Source: Candidatus Rhodoferax bjergmarkensis (GTDB lineage: Bacteria > Pseudomonadota > Gammaproteobacteria > Burkholderiales > Burkholderiaceae_C). From it: a stretch of DNA of 64,000 nt. The number at the start of each line of letters is the position of its first letter. Position 1 is the first letter of the stretch. This document shows, piece by piece, positions 1 to 8,960 of this stretch. A program made the translations under genes and the position numbers. A model generated the notes under the pieces. That model was not told the origin of the DNA, made no database searches, and saw only the letters and a program-made list of their open reading frames with translations. The stretch spans positions 248,001 to 312,000 of the forward strand of contig JADJFX010000008.1 of NCBI GenBank assembly GCA_016708345.1, in the 5' to 3' direction.

Positions 1-1146
1 AGCGTGGTAGCCGCATTGCCTGCCGTGTCTTTGACGTTGTAGCTCCGGGTGTACGTGCCGACTGTTGCGGTGTTGACCGTGCCGGAAGCAACAATCTTGC
101 TGGTGATGTTGCCATCGCGGTCGTCAGTGGCCGTGGCACCGGGGTCGGTGAAGGTGCTGCCCTGCACGATCGACATGCTGGCGCTGCCATTGAGCGTGAT
201 CACGGGTTTGACCGTGTCAAGCGCCTTGGCTGTCACGGTGACGGTGCGTGTTTGCTGGGTTGCAAAATTGCCCGCCGCGTCTTGCACGATGTAGATCAGG
301 GTATAGGTGCCCGGTGTACCCGTATTAACGCTGCCCCACACGCCGATCTTGCTGGTGATGTTGCCATCACGGTCGTCAGTGGCGGTGGCACCGGGGTCGG
401 TAAAGGTGTTGCCCTGCACGATGAACATGCTGGCGCTGCCATTGAGCGTGATCACGGGTTTGACCGTATCAGTCGATTTGGCAGTCACTGTCACGGTGCG
501 GCTCTGTACGTCAGCATAGTTACCCGCTGCATCCTTGACGATGTAGCTCAGGGTATAGGTGCCCACTGTGCCGGTATTGACGCTGCCCCACACTGCGATC
601 TTGCTGGTGATGTTGCCATCACGGTCGTCAGTGGCCGTGGCACCGGGGTCGGTAAAGGTGCTGCCCTGCACCACCGACATGCTGGCGCTGCCATTGAGTG
701 TGATGACCGGTTTGACCATATCTGCCGGTTTGCCACCGCTGGTACCTGTGGACCAGACCGCCGATCCGGTGGCCGTGCGCATGACCAAATTGCCGTCTGA
801 CTGCATGACCACCTTGATGGCATTCGAGCCGGAAGTGGCGGTTTTCCAAACAGCAGTGCCGGAATTGGTATACAAAACCAGGTTGCCATCGCCCTGCATG
901 GTCAGGCGGTTGCCGCTGGTGCCATTGCTGCGGGATACCCACAAAGCAGTGCCACCGGAATTGCGCAGCACCAGGTTGCCGTCACTCTGCACATTGAAGG
1001 TGTAATTGCCATCGCTCGACGTGAGCTTTTCGTTGGCCAACAGGCTTTGATTGGCAGACAGGGTGTCGGCGGCGAGCGCGGACAAGGGGAACATTCCAAG
1101 CCATGCAATGGACAAGGGTGTCAAAACGCGAAACACTGTATTCATT
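1..1146 (-). CDS. Secreted B-lectin / Ig-like repeat protein, 3' part outside window
   Basis: The frame is open from an ATG at 1146 to the left edge, so the C-terminus is missing. It starts with a signal peptide (MNTVFRVLTP...ALA) and then shows a bulb-type (B-lectin) domain of about 100 residues with three repeated segments of the form SDGNLVLRNSGG / GDGNLVLYT / SDGNLVMRT. Next come Ig-like modules of the DUF5011/HYR type, each with DTVKPVITLNGSASMSV and STFTDPGATATDDRDGNIT-like segments, repeating every 252 bp. It is a close paralogue of the gene starting at 9663, sharing signal peptide, lectin domain, modules and upstream DNA. By family it should be exported and may bind carbohydrate or sit at the cell surface. 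Whether it also ends in a cytochrome domain like its paralogue cannot be seen. A good Shine-Dalgarno (TAGGAGC) precedes the ATG. Confidence 0.85.
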
Positions 1147-1588
1147 TTTTTGCTCCTAGCGCGGTTGTGCCCCGCAAGCCAAAAGCCAAATCTGCACTTT
1201 CAGACATTTTTTTCATAACAATTTCGCTTTTTTTTAAAATTTTAAAAATCCGCCTGCCATGCCGGTTGATTCCATCGATTAGCAGGAGTTGAGTTCGATG
1301 TTAGTTTGTAACAAATTTTTACGCATGAACTTTCTGATGATTTCACCGGCTTGGGGCCTCAAAAATGTTGAATTGGTCACGCATTTTTGATATGTGTTTT
1401 GCACGACAAGCATAATGCTCACCGTCGCCATGCAGCACACGCCGGAGAACTTCGGACGCCATTGGATTGACTTGGCCATAGCGTTGCCCATACTGCGACG
1501 GGCCAAAAGGAAAAAAATCAATGACGGGAAAAACTTTGCTCTGTCAAGCTGCTGCATCCCAGCTGGCCAAGCCCCGCCGCTGAACGCC
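1147..1588. other. Intergenic region with conserved upstream element
   Basis: No convincing gene is seen in these 442 bases. A 92-codon frame on the minus strand (1279-1557) lacks any recognisable feature and its conserved part is explained by DNA-level conservation. The stretch 1297-1353 is nearly identical to 9814-9870 in front of the paralogous lectin gene, and weaker similarity continues to about 1393. The region probably carries the promoter and 5' leader of the lectin gene. Confidence 0.6.
1297..1353 (-). promoter_or_regulatory. Conserved upstream block, copy 1, with TGTTA-N5-TAACA dyad
   Basis: This 57-base block differs from the copy at 9814-9870 at about one position, whereas the flanking non-coding DNA is diverged. 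It contains the dyad TGTTAGTTTGTAACA at 1299-1313. It lies about 150 bases upstream of the lectin gene start. A shared regulator site or promoter is inferred; the regulator is unknown. Confidence 0.5.
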
Positions 1589-2920
1589 TCAAAAATACTG
1601 CCGCAACAAAACTTGCCAGATGCGTTGCTGCGGCACTGCGCCGAAGTCGCTGAGCGGGCTGCCGCTATTGACTTGCCATTGCAAGGCCAAATCGGTGTGA
1701 CTCCAGTGGTAGCGGGCCTCCAACCAGTGGGTGCGGCTGTTGTCGGCCCGGTTGGCGCGCACCATGGCGCTCAAGTCCAGGTGTGGGACGATGGCGTCTT
1801 GCCAGTTGGCGTACAGGCCCAGCATGTCCCGGGTGGGCAATTCTTGCGCCGCTTGCGTCCACAGGCGGTACCGACCGTAGGCCAAGGGCGAGCCGCGCTG
1901 CAGGGCATCCCACTGGTCGCCGTGCAATGCCGCGTCGTTGTAGGCGTATTCCAGCGTCACTGAGAGTTTGTTACTGGCGGTATAGGTCACGCCAGCGGCC
2001 GCGCGCTGGTGAAAACGGTCGTCCTCCAACACCAACCCGGCTTGCGACAGTTGCGAGCGACTTTGACCACCGGACCACTCCGCAAAAAGCACCGTGGCAT
2101 CACCCGCCAGCGTGGTCAGGTTCATGCCCAGTTGGACTGGCTGCCGTTCTTCGCCGTACAACAGCCACTGGGGAGTGATCTTGTCAGTGAGGCGCTGGCT
2201 GACGGACAGCAGCCAGCGATTCTGGTTATTGGTGGCACCGTAGTCAGGGCTGAAGGCTGAGGTACTGGCCTGCTCGGCCATTTTGGGCGAAACCAACGCT
2301 GTTAGTGAGCCACCATTCCAAAGGGTCTGGCCACGCAGCATCACACTACCCAGGCGGTTTTTCTTCAAGCTGCCAGGGTCGCTCGACACCACAGAACGAA
2401 CGGCTCCGCTGCGAAAGTAATCCGTTGGGTTGTAGCCCATGGCCACGCCGTTGCGCACGTTGACGCGCCCGATGTCCAGCAGGTGCTCGTCGCTGGCCTG
2501 CCAGCTTATATACGCTTCTTTCAAAGTGTTGATGCGGTTTTCATCACCATACTGGGGCGGCCATTTCACGTCCAGCCGATCGGCCAGCACAGCGCGCCAG
2601 CGCCTGGCTATTGACCTGTCCAACTGAAAGTCCAGTGACAGGCGCTGGTTGGAGGTCACACGGCCATTGGGCGCGGTGAACTGGCCGAGTGCCACCTCGG
2701 TAAACCCTTGCCAGTCGCGCACAACTTGGGTTGCGGTGAGGGGTGCATCGGCCAGCTCCAAGGCATCCAGGTCGCTCGGTTCATCGGCCAATGCAGCCGG
2801 GAGTGCGCCCAGCCAAGCAAGCCCAAGGCCGAGCAGCACCAAGGCTTTCAGATGGACTCTGAGGTACCCAAACGGAAAGGAGCCCGATGGTGTGAGCCCG
2901 GGCCTTGATACGGCGTGCAC
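1589..2920 (-). CDS. Outer-membrane beta-barrel protein of an ABC export operon
   Basis: A 443-residue protein with a hydrophobic export signal at about residues 24-45 (ALVLLGLGLAWLG...ALA) followed by alternating polar/hydrophobic segments and a C-terminal aromatic residue (LLRQYF), typical of outer-membrane barrels. Segments such as YISWQASDEHLLDIGRVNVRNG and a C-terminal series of short strands fit a porin-like or DUF1302-like barrel, but I cannot name the family. It starts with GTG six bases after the stop of the LolA-like gene, with GGAG upstream, so it is the last gene of a four-gene operon (ATPase, permease, LolA-like, barrel). The context suggests it is the outer-membrane end of a lipid or lipoprotein export route. 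The precise substrate cannot be read from the sequence. Confidence 0.7.
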   Translation of the reverse strand: MHAVSRPGLTPSGSFPFGYLRVHLKALVLLGLGLAWLGALPAALADEPSDLDALELADAPLTATQVVRDWQGFTEVALGQFTAPNGRVTSNQRLSLDFQLDRSIARRWRAVLADRLDVKWPPQYGDENRINTLKEAYISWQASDEHLLDIGRVNVRNGVAMGYNPTDYFRSGAVRSVVSSDPGSLKKNRLGSVMLRGQTLWNGGSLTALVSPKMAEQASTSAFSPDYGATNNQNRWLLSVSQRLTDKITPQWLLYGEERQPVQLGMNLTTLAGDATVLFAEWSGGQSRSQLSQAGLVLEDDRFHQRAAAGVTYTASNKLSVTLEYAYNDAALHGDQWDALQRGSPLAYGRYRLWTQAAQELPTRDMLGLYANWQDAIVPHLDLSAMVRANRADNSRTHWLEARYHWSHTDLALQWQVNSGSPLSDFGAVPQQRIWQVLLRQYF

Positions 2921-2926
2921 AGCGCC

Positions 2927-3721
2927 CTACTCCGGCTTGAAGCGCGGCAGGTAGTCGCGCTGCAGCCAGGCGTCGGGTACCTCGCGTTTGACCCAATCGG
3001 AAAAACGCATCACCGTGACCCAACTGGTGTCCAGTCCGTCAATGATGACCGTCTCGGTGGGCCGGTCATGCCCCAGGTGTTTTTGGAACTTTCGGTAGTA
3101 AGCCGTTTTTAGCAGCTTGCCGCTTTCGGCGTAAAAGCGCGATTTGATCGGCTGGTTGTTGCTGGTGTCGATCCAGATTTCGATGTGGTGGTAGCTCACC
3201 TCGGGTGTTAAAGCAGACAGGCTTAGTTTGTAGCAGCGGCGCATTTTCTTTTCGCCATCTTGCATGTCTTCCTCGCCCGCCTGGGTGGCCTGGTAGTCCT
3301 TGGCCAGGTTAACCGTCACCACGTCGCCATTGGACGCCTGACCCAGCAAACGCTGCTGGGGCGACAGGCGAATGCTGGCCTTGTTGGTGGGGTCGTAAAA
3401 CCAAAGGTCGCGCCCGCTGTACAGCATCAGCTTGCCCGCATCACGCGCGGGTGCCACAAAGCGTATCAGGCTGCGAAACTGCCCGCTATCGGCCTGCGCC
3501 TTGGAGTAGATGGCCAGGGTGCTGGTGTCGGTCTGCTTGCCGTTGCGGTATTCGATCAGCGTGTTGGTCAATCCGAACGGAAAGTCCGGGTTGCGCACCG
3601 CATCGCTGGCGGCAAGAATTTCTTGCGCGCTGGGAATGGCGTGGGCACTGGCCACACACAGGCTGGCCACCATGGCCCAAAGAAAATACGCCAGGCGCAG
3701 ATGGATCAGTCGTTTTTGCAT
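2927..3721 (-). CDS. LolA-like outer membrane lipoprotein-sorting protein
   Basis: About 264 residues with a signal peptide (hydrophobic segment then ASAHA cleavage-like site) and a body matching the outer-membrane lipoprotein-sorting (LolA-like, PF17131-type) family: a segment DLWFYDPTNKASIRLSPQQRLLGQASNGDV is typical of these single-domain lipid-binding half-barrels. Such proteins are found beside LolCDE-like ABC transporters or RND pumps and are thought to carry hydrophobic cargo across the periplasm. I chose the ATG at 3721 because AAGGAG stands about ten bases before it; a TTG at 3727 is also in frame. It sits 14 bases after the permease and 6 bases before the barrel gene. Cargo is unknown. 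Confidence 0.8.
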   Translation of the reverse strand: MQKRLIHLRLAYFLWAMVASLCVASAHAIPSAQEILAASDAVRNPDFPFGLTNTLIEYRNGKQTDTSTLAIYSKAQADSGQFRSLIRFVAPARDAGKLMLYSGRDLWFYDPTNKASIRLSPQQRLLGQASNGDVVTVNLAKDYQATQAGEEDMQDGEKKMRRCYKLSLSALTPEVSYHHIEIWIDTSNNQPIKSRFYAESGKLLKTAYYRKFQKHLGHDRPTETVIIDGLDTSWVTVMRFSDWVKREVPDAWLQRDYLPRFKPE

Positions 3722-3735
3722 ACTCAATGCACTCC

Positions 3736-5123
3736 TTACACGTGGCGCAGGGCGTCAACAATCATCAGCTGGGAGGCACGCCGCGCGGGCCACCAGGCGG
3801 ACAACACGGTCACCGCAATCAACCCCACCACACTGCCAACCAGCAGGTTGGTATCTTCCCAAATGCGCACCAAAATCAGGTAGGCGTAGGAGTAACCCGG
3901 CGGGGTAAACGATAAACCACTGTTGTTGATGAGCGAGGCAATGCCCAGCGCGCACAACACGCCGAACACCGAACCAATCAGGCCCAGCAAAACCCCTTCG
4001 CACAAAAACAGGTTGCGAATGCCGGAGCGGCGCAGGCCAATGGCCCGCAGGGTGCCGATTTCGACCGTGCGCTCCACCACGGCAGTGCTCATGGTGTTAC
4101 CAATCATGAACAGCACAATGACTGCAATCAGAATGGCGATAAACCCGAACATCGAACCCATGAACTGGGCCGTTTGGCCGTAGAGCGGGTTGAGCGTGCG
4201 AAAGTCCAGCACCTCCAGCGACTGCACCATAAATTCGTCCTCAAACAACTGCGCGAGACGCTTTTTGGCTGCCGGAATCTGACTGGCATGCTGCAGTTGG
4301 ATACGAATGGCGGTCACCTTGGGATCGGCACTGCCGTAGATCAACTTTTGCGCTTGCGCCAAATGCATGGCCAGGTACACGTCGTCAATCGCCTTAATGC
4401 CCAGATTTTCGGCCGCCACGACCTGCAGGCTGGCCACATTGGGCGCACCGTGTGCGGTGGAGGCCAGCATCTCGATGCGGGTGTTGTCCTGCACGGGTGT
4501 ATTGCCCTTTTCCAGCGCGGACAGGTCGGCAATATCGTCCGGCGCGGCTGCGCCTTCGCTGACCGGGGTGTTGGCACTTTGGACGCAATGCGGCACTTTG
4601 AGGGCATCACACAGCTTGAGCTTGCGGGCCACGCCGGTGCCAATGACCACACCGTCGGTGCCGGTGCCGACCAAGGGCAGCGGGTGGGAGTAGCTTTTCA
4701 TGCCGTACTCATTCCAGGCCAGCATACGGTTGTGTTCTTCCACCACCACGCCTTGGGCCATCACCGAACGCGTCACACCGGCAGCAAAATTACCCGCCAG
4801 CCCACCCAGCGACAAACTGGGGGTAACCACCGCCAGCATGGGCGCGAGCACCGGGTCTTTTTTGATGGCGTCCATCAAGCGCGGGTAGTTGGCAATGCCA
4901 TAGGAAGTGGGGTTGTCGCCGCCTTCCGAGAAATAACCCTTGCGCTGAATCTGCAAATGGCCCGAGTGCTGTACGACACCGGTTTCTATGCCGTAAATCA
5001 CATTGGACTTGTAGCCGCCAAACACCAAATGGCCACCAGCCCAATGCCCATGGCCAAGAGCGTGGTGAGGGAGCGGCGGCGGTTGCGCAGCAAATTGCGC
5101 AGGGCCAGAGAAAGTGTGCTCAT
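3736..5123 (-). CDS. FtsX/LolE-like ABC transporter permease, apparent frameshift
   Basis: This is the membrane subunit partnered with the adjacent ATPase. It starts at an ATG overlapping the ATPase stop (ATGA). The first 32 codons read MSTLSLALRNLLRNRRRSL...GIGLVAI, the classic N-terminus and first membrane segment of the MacB/LolE group. The frame is then lost at the AAA run 5027-5029 (TTT on the coding strand): one more base would join it to LVFGGYKSNVIYG, exactly what the family has next. The remaining 430 residues contain a large periplasmic (MacB-PCD-like) domain and three C-terminal membrane segments of the FtsX domain, including the conserved VERTVEIGTLRAIGLRR stretch. A sequencing error in the homopolymer is the simplest explanation; otherwise the gene is broken. 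Confidence 0.82.
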
Positions 5124-5854
5124 GCGGTCACCTCGGTTGCTTGGGCGTGTTCGGCCTGTGGGGTGGGGTCAGGGCGGCGCTCAATGGACGTGATGCGCCC
5201 ATCTCGGATAAACACCGTATCGTCCGCCGCCGCCTGCACCTGGGGGTCATGGGACGAGAAAACAAAAGATACGTGGTGCTCGCGCTGCATTTTGCGCATC
5301 AAGGCAATGATGTCGGCACCCGTGTGACTGTCCAGATTGGCGGTGGGCTCGTCGGCCAGCACCAGCTTGGGGCCAGTGGCCAGCGCACGGGCAATGGCCA
5401 CCCGCTGTCGCTGCCCGCCAGAGAGCTGGCCGGGCCGGTACTGCGCCCGGTCGGCCAGGCCCACGGCATCGAGCAGGGCCAATACGCGTTGTTTGCGCTG
5501 CGCGTCGGGCATTTGGGTTAGCAGCAGGGGGTATTCGACGTTTTCGTACGCGGTCAACACCTGCAGCAAATTGAAGTTCTGGAAGATGAACCCGAGCTGG
5601 CGGGCGCGAAAGTCGGACAGGGCGTTGTCGGACATTTTTTGCACATCCTGCCCGGCCACAATAACCTCGCCCCCATCAGGTCGGTCGATGCAACCAATTA
5701 CATTGAGCAGAGTGGTTTTGCCGCTACCGGATGGCCCCGAAATCACGGTGAACCGGTTGGAACGGATTTCGAGGTTGATATCGCAAAGGGCCGGAACCCC
5801 CACGGAATCGAGGTGGTAGGTCTTGTTGACCTGTTTCAAAATAACGGGGTGCAT
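5120..5854 (-). CDS. ABC transporter ATP-binding protein (LolD/MacB type)
   Basis: A 244-residue ATPase with Walker A GPSGSGKTT near residue 40, the signature LSGGQRQRVAIARA, Walker B LVLADEPTANLD and the switch histidine in SSHD. Length and motif spacing match the LolD/MacB/FtsE group that powers mechanotransmission transporters rather than substrate importers. It is the first gene of the four-gene operon running leftwards, with the permease start overlapping its stop. It would hydrolyse ATP at the inner membrane to move a lipid or lipoprotein to the LolA-like partner. Because the operon also holds a LolA-like protein and an outer-membrane barrel, I treat it as a dedicated export system and not as the housekeeping LolCDE. 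Confidence 0.88.
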   Translation of the reverse strand: MHPVILKQVNKTYHLDSVGVPALCDINLEIRSNRFTVISGPSGSGKTTLLNVIGCIDRPDGGEVIVAGQDVQKMSDNALSDFRARQLGFIFQNFNLLQVLTAYENVEYPLLLTQMPDAQRKQRVLALLDAVGLADRAQYRPGQLSGGQRQRVAIARALATGPKLVLADEPTANLDSHTGADIIALMRKMQREHHVSFVFSSHDPQVQAAADDTVFIRDGRITSIERRPDPTPQAEHAQATEVTA

Positions 5855-6254
5855 GGGATCAGTCCAGTCTGAAAGTGGTCAGCGGGCAATTCCACTTGTC
5901 ATCTTCGTGCTGCATTTTTTTAAGGGATTAAGGATTAAGAGAGTAGCCGACATTTCGACCACATGGAGCCAAGTATCGCATCACGCACTTATCCTCAATT
6001 TTTGTGAACCACTCGATTTGGTGCACCACCAGCTTGGTTCATCACCTAGGTTTGATGCGATTGCCCTGCACCCGTCAGACGTGGGTAAAGGCACTGTTTG
6101 ACTTGCAAATCAGTGCCTTGGTCATTGTTTGAACATCGCATGCATCCGTTGATACGCTGCGGTGAACCACCTGCTCTGATTGAGAGCAGCCTTAAGCAAG
6201 TGCTGGGAGGCTAAAAAAAACGCCACCGAAGTGGCGCATTCAGCATCGCACCTT
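5855..6254. other. Intergenic region upstream of the ABC operon
   Basis: Four hundred bases without a supported gene. It holds the terminator of the lectin-cytochrome gene near its right end and must contain the promoter of the ABC operon, but I see no clear promoter hexamers and no known regulatory motif. Confidence 0.5.
6213..6236 (-). terminator. Intrinsic terminator after the lectin-cytochrome gene
   Basis: On the minus strand the sequence CGCCAC-TTCG-GTGGCG forms a perfect six-pair stem with a UUCG tetraloop, followed directly by eight T. It lies about 20 bases after the stop codon at 6255. This is a textbook rho-independent terminator. Confidence 0.9.
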
Positions 6255-8960
6255 TTACCGGCGCAAGGCCTCCCAGTTGCCGTTGGGCCACATGGTTTTG
6301 GACCAGTCGATGAGCTTGTCAAGCGCACTCTCCTGCACCCCGATGCGGCGCAACTCGGGGATCACCTTGTAGGTGTTGGAGCCTTGGAAGTCGCCCAACT
6401 CGAACCCACAGGTGCCGCTGCAGGTACGGAAGTCACTCGATGGCGACGATGGCGATTGAACCTTGCTGTTGCCGCTGGCCTTGCTCCAGTGCTGGCTCCA
6501 GTTGGCGTTGCGGGCGTCACCAGCCAAATCTTCCACCATGGCTTGCGCCAGGTATTTCCAGTAGGTACCACCCACCGCGCTCTGCGTGCGGGTGTTGGTG
6601 GTGCCGCGTGCAGTGCCGTAGAAGATATAAGGCTGTGCGGTGCGCAGATCCAAGCCCTCTTCCACGCCGTACTTGCCGGTGGTTTGCAACTGGCGCTGCT
6701 TGATCATGGTGGCCCAGAAGCGGAAGCCCTGGGGCACTTTGGAGAACTCGTGCAGCAATTCCACGTGGCTGTAGGTGTAGGCAAAGTGCGAAGGTTGATC
6801 CACGCGATAGCCGGGGTTCAGCACCATATTGAGGTGGTACCACTGGTTGGACTCAAAAATACCTTGCATCGGGCTTTGGTTGAGGAAGCTGCGGTCTGCG
6901 CTGACGGCCGTGAAATGCGGTGGACGGTCAAACACGTTGCGTCCATCGGCATACCAGCCACGTGCTTCGCTGCCGTCCACGCAGGTGCTTCCGATGCACA
7001 CTCGGTTGCCCTTGGTGCGCGATGCCTCTTCCAGCGCCTTGCCGTGCATGATTTCCCACATCTTCACCGATGACCAAGCCGAAAGGCCGCGCTTGGCCAA
7101 CTCAATCGACTTGAGCTTGTTACGGTCGATGCCCAGGCAGTTGGAGGTGGTGATGGTTTCACGCGGCAAGCGCATGGCCTCCAACACATTGCCGTCCAGA
7201 CCGCGCCACGGTTCGCTATCGCCCACCTGGTTGCTGGAGCAGGTCATGCCGCGCTGCAGCCAGGGTTTGAGGTTGTGCGAGAACTTCAGGGTCTCGAAGG
7301 TGGGGTTGGCCATGGCATCTTCCACCATCTTGCTGTAGTAAGGCTGGCCCACATTGGTGCCGCCGGGTGTACTTCTGATGACAGCAGCATCGGTGTTGAA
7401 TGCATCGTCAGGATGGATCAAGGGCAGCCACTGGTTCCACTCCGGCATGGGAATGTTGATGGGCAACTCGCGGAAATTGAGCTTGCCGAAACGGTTCACC
7501 ACACCACGCACTTCGTCAAGCGAAGGCGGGTTGCTCGCATCCCGGCCAGGGAACAGGTATTTGGCAATGTCGCGATCGTCGTCGAGCACGGCGTCAATGC
7601 CAGCACCCGCAGCCCACTCGTAGGCAGAGCTGTTGCTGTCCAAGCCCGGGCCAGGCTGGTAGGTAGGATTCCACGGCCAGGCACGCTTGGTGACCGGTGC
7701 CCGGTTGGAGCGGATGTAGGAGGCGATTTGCTCACCCTCAAGCTTGCTCATGCCGTGAAACACTGCGCGCTGCGTGATGGCGTGGTTGGAGAAGTTGAAA
7801 AACTTCAAATCACGCCCGTCTTTGGTGTGGCAATCGGCGCAGGAGGCACGCAAGTTACCGTTCACGGCACCTTGCTTGCCGCCGCGGCCATCCAACAAGT
7901 CCAGCCCTTCGTCATACAAGGCATTGCGCTTGGTCCACAGGGCTTGCCCTGCTGCGATGTCGCCAGGCCGTGGCGCAGTCCAGCGTGTGGGGTCGTCAAA
8001 CACCACGTCACGGCCACTGACCAGCACCTTGCGGTTGATGTCACTGTTTTCCAGAAAGTTCACATCGATGATGCGAAAGCCCATACTGGGCGCTGCGGGG
8101 GTCACGTGCTCAAAACGCAGGGTGTTGGCACCGTTGCGCAGCTGGTTGGCAGCAATTTTGAGGGTGAATCGCGTGCTGCGGAAGGATCCGCCAATACCGC
8201 CGTACTTGGCTTCGCCGCCGATGACGGAAATGTTGCCGTTGCCGGTTACCGCGCCGTTGTCGTCAATGAAATGCTTGAGCGCAATGGCAGCGCCGCCGTT
8301 GATACGCACGGTGGCTTTGATCTTTGAAGCGTTGCGGTTATCGGCTATGTCGTCATAACCACAGGAATTGCAGCGCAGATACAGGTGGGTAATGGCGCTA
8401 GCGTTGGTCAGGCTGACAGGCACGTCCACGGCACTGCCGGAAGGTCCAAACACTTCAATGGGCAGTGTGATCTTGGCACCGGTGCCACCCGATGCGGTCA
8501 CGGTGATGGTGCGTGTGAGCGTGGTGGCAAAGTTGCCCGCCGCGTCGCGCACGTTGTAGCTCAGGCTGTAGGAGCCTGGTGTGCCGGTGTTCACACTGCC
8601 GGACACCGATATTTTGCTGGTGACATTGCCGTCGCGGTCATCCGTGGCGGTGGCACCGGGGTCGGTAAAGGTGCTGCCCTGCACAACCGACATACTGGCG
8701 CTGCCGTTGAGCGTGATGACGGGTCTGACCGTATCGGTGGTGGTCTTAACGGTCACGGTGACGGTACGTGTCAAAGTAGTGGCCGCATTGCCTGCCGCGT
8801 CTTTGACGTTGTAAGACCGGGTGTAAGTACCAACCGTGGCGGTGTTGACTGTGCCGGAGGCGACAATTTCCAGTGATGTTGCCATCGCGGTCATCATTGG
8901 CGGTGGCACCGGGGTCGGTAAAGGTGCTGCCCTGCACAACCGACATACTGGCGCTGCCAT
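6255..8960 (-). CDS. C-terminal part: Ig-like modules plus c-type cytochrome domain
   Basis: This open frame continues the gene that starts at 9663; the first ~30 codons before about 8873 are read in the wrong phase and are not real. It encodes two further Ig-like (DUF5011/HYR) modules, a ~150-residue beta-rich region with CNSCGYDD, and then a large domain with one heme c motif, CADCH, at about 7832-7846. Downstream segments (FSNHAITQRAVFHGMSKLEGEQIASYIRS; MPEWNQWLPLIHP) look like a periplasmic cytochrome c / oxidoreductase domain, and several paired cysteines suggest disulfides. I do not recognise the C-terminal family. On its own this fragment lacks an export signal, which heme attachment requires, so the intact gene must include the upstream half. 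Confidence 0.72.
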   Translation of the reverse strand: MAAPVCRLCRAAPLPTPVPPPMMTAMATSLEIVASGTVNTATVGTYTRSYNVKDAAGNAATTLTRTVTVTVKTTTDTVRPVITLNGSASMSVVQGSTFTDPGATATDDRDGNVTSKISVSGSVNTGTPGSYSLSYNVRDAAGNFATTLTRTITVTASGGTGAKITLPIEVFGPSGSAVDVPVSLTNASAITHLYLRCNSCGYDDIADNRNASKIKATVRINGGAAIALKHFIDDNGAVTGNGNISVIGGEAKYGGIGGSFRSTRFTLKIAANQLRNGANTLRFEHVTPAAPSMGFRIIDVNFLENSDINRKVLVSGRDVVFDDPTRWTAPRPGDIAAGQALWTKRNALYDEGLDLLDGRGGKQGAVNGNLRASCADCHTKDGRDLKFFNFSNHAITQRAVFHGMSKLEGEQIASYIRSNRAPVTKRAWPWNPTYQPGPGLDSNSSAYEWAAGAGIDAVLDDDRDIAKYLFPGRDASNPPSLDEVRGVVNRFGKLNFRELPINIPMPEWNQWLPLIHPDDAFNTDAAVIRSTPGGTNVGQPYYSKMVEDAMANPTFETLKFSHNLKPWLQRGMTCSSNQVGDSEPWRGLDGNVLEAMRLPRETITTSNCLGIDRNKLKSIELAKRGLSAWSSVKMWEIMHGKALEEASRTKGNRVCIGSTCVDGSEARGWYADGRNVFDRPPHFTAVSADRSFLNQSPMQGIFESNQWYHLNMVLNPGYRVDQPSHFAYTYSHVELLHEFSKVPQGFRFWATMIKQRQLQTTGKYGVEEGLDLRTAQPYIFYGTARGTTNTRTQSAVGGTYWKYLAQAMVEDLAGDARNANWSQHWSKASGNSKVQSPSSPSSDFRTCSGTCGFELGDFQGSNTYKVIPELRRIGVQESALDKLIDWSKTMWPNGNWEALRR

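Noticed and set aside
1279..1557. 92-codon minus-strand frame covering the conserved upstream block
   Set aside because: The part shared with the second copy is non-coding-like and followed by different frames; DNA-level conservation explains the peptide similarity.
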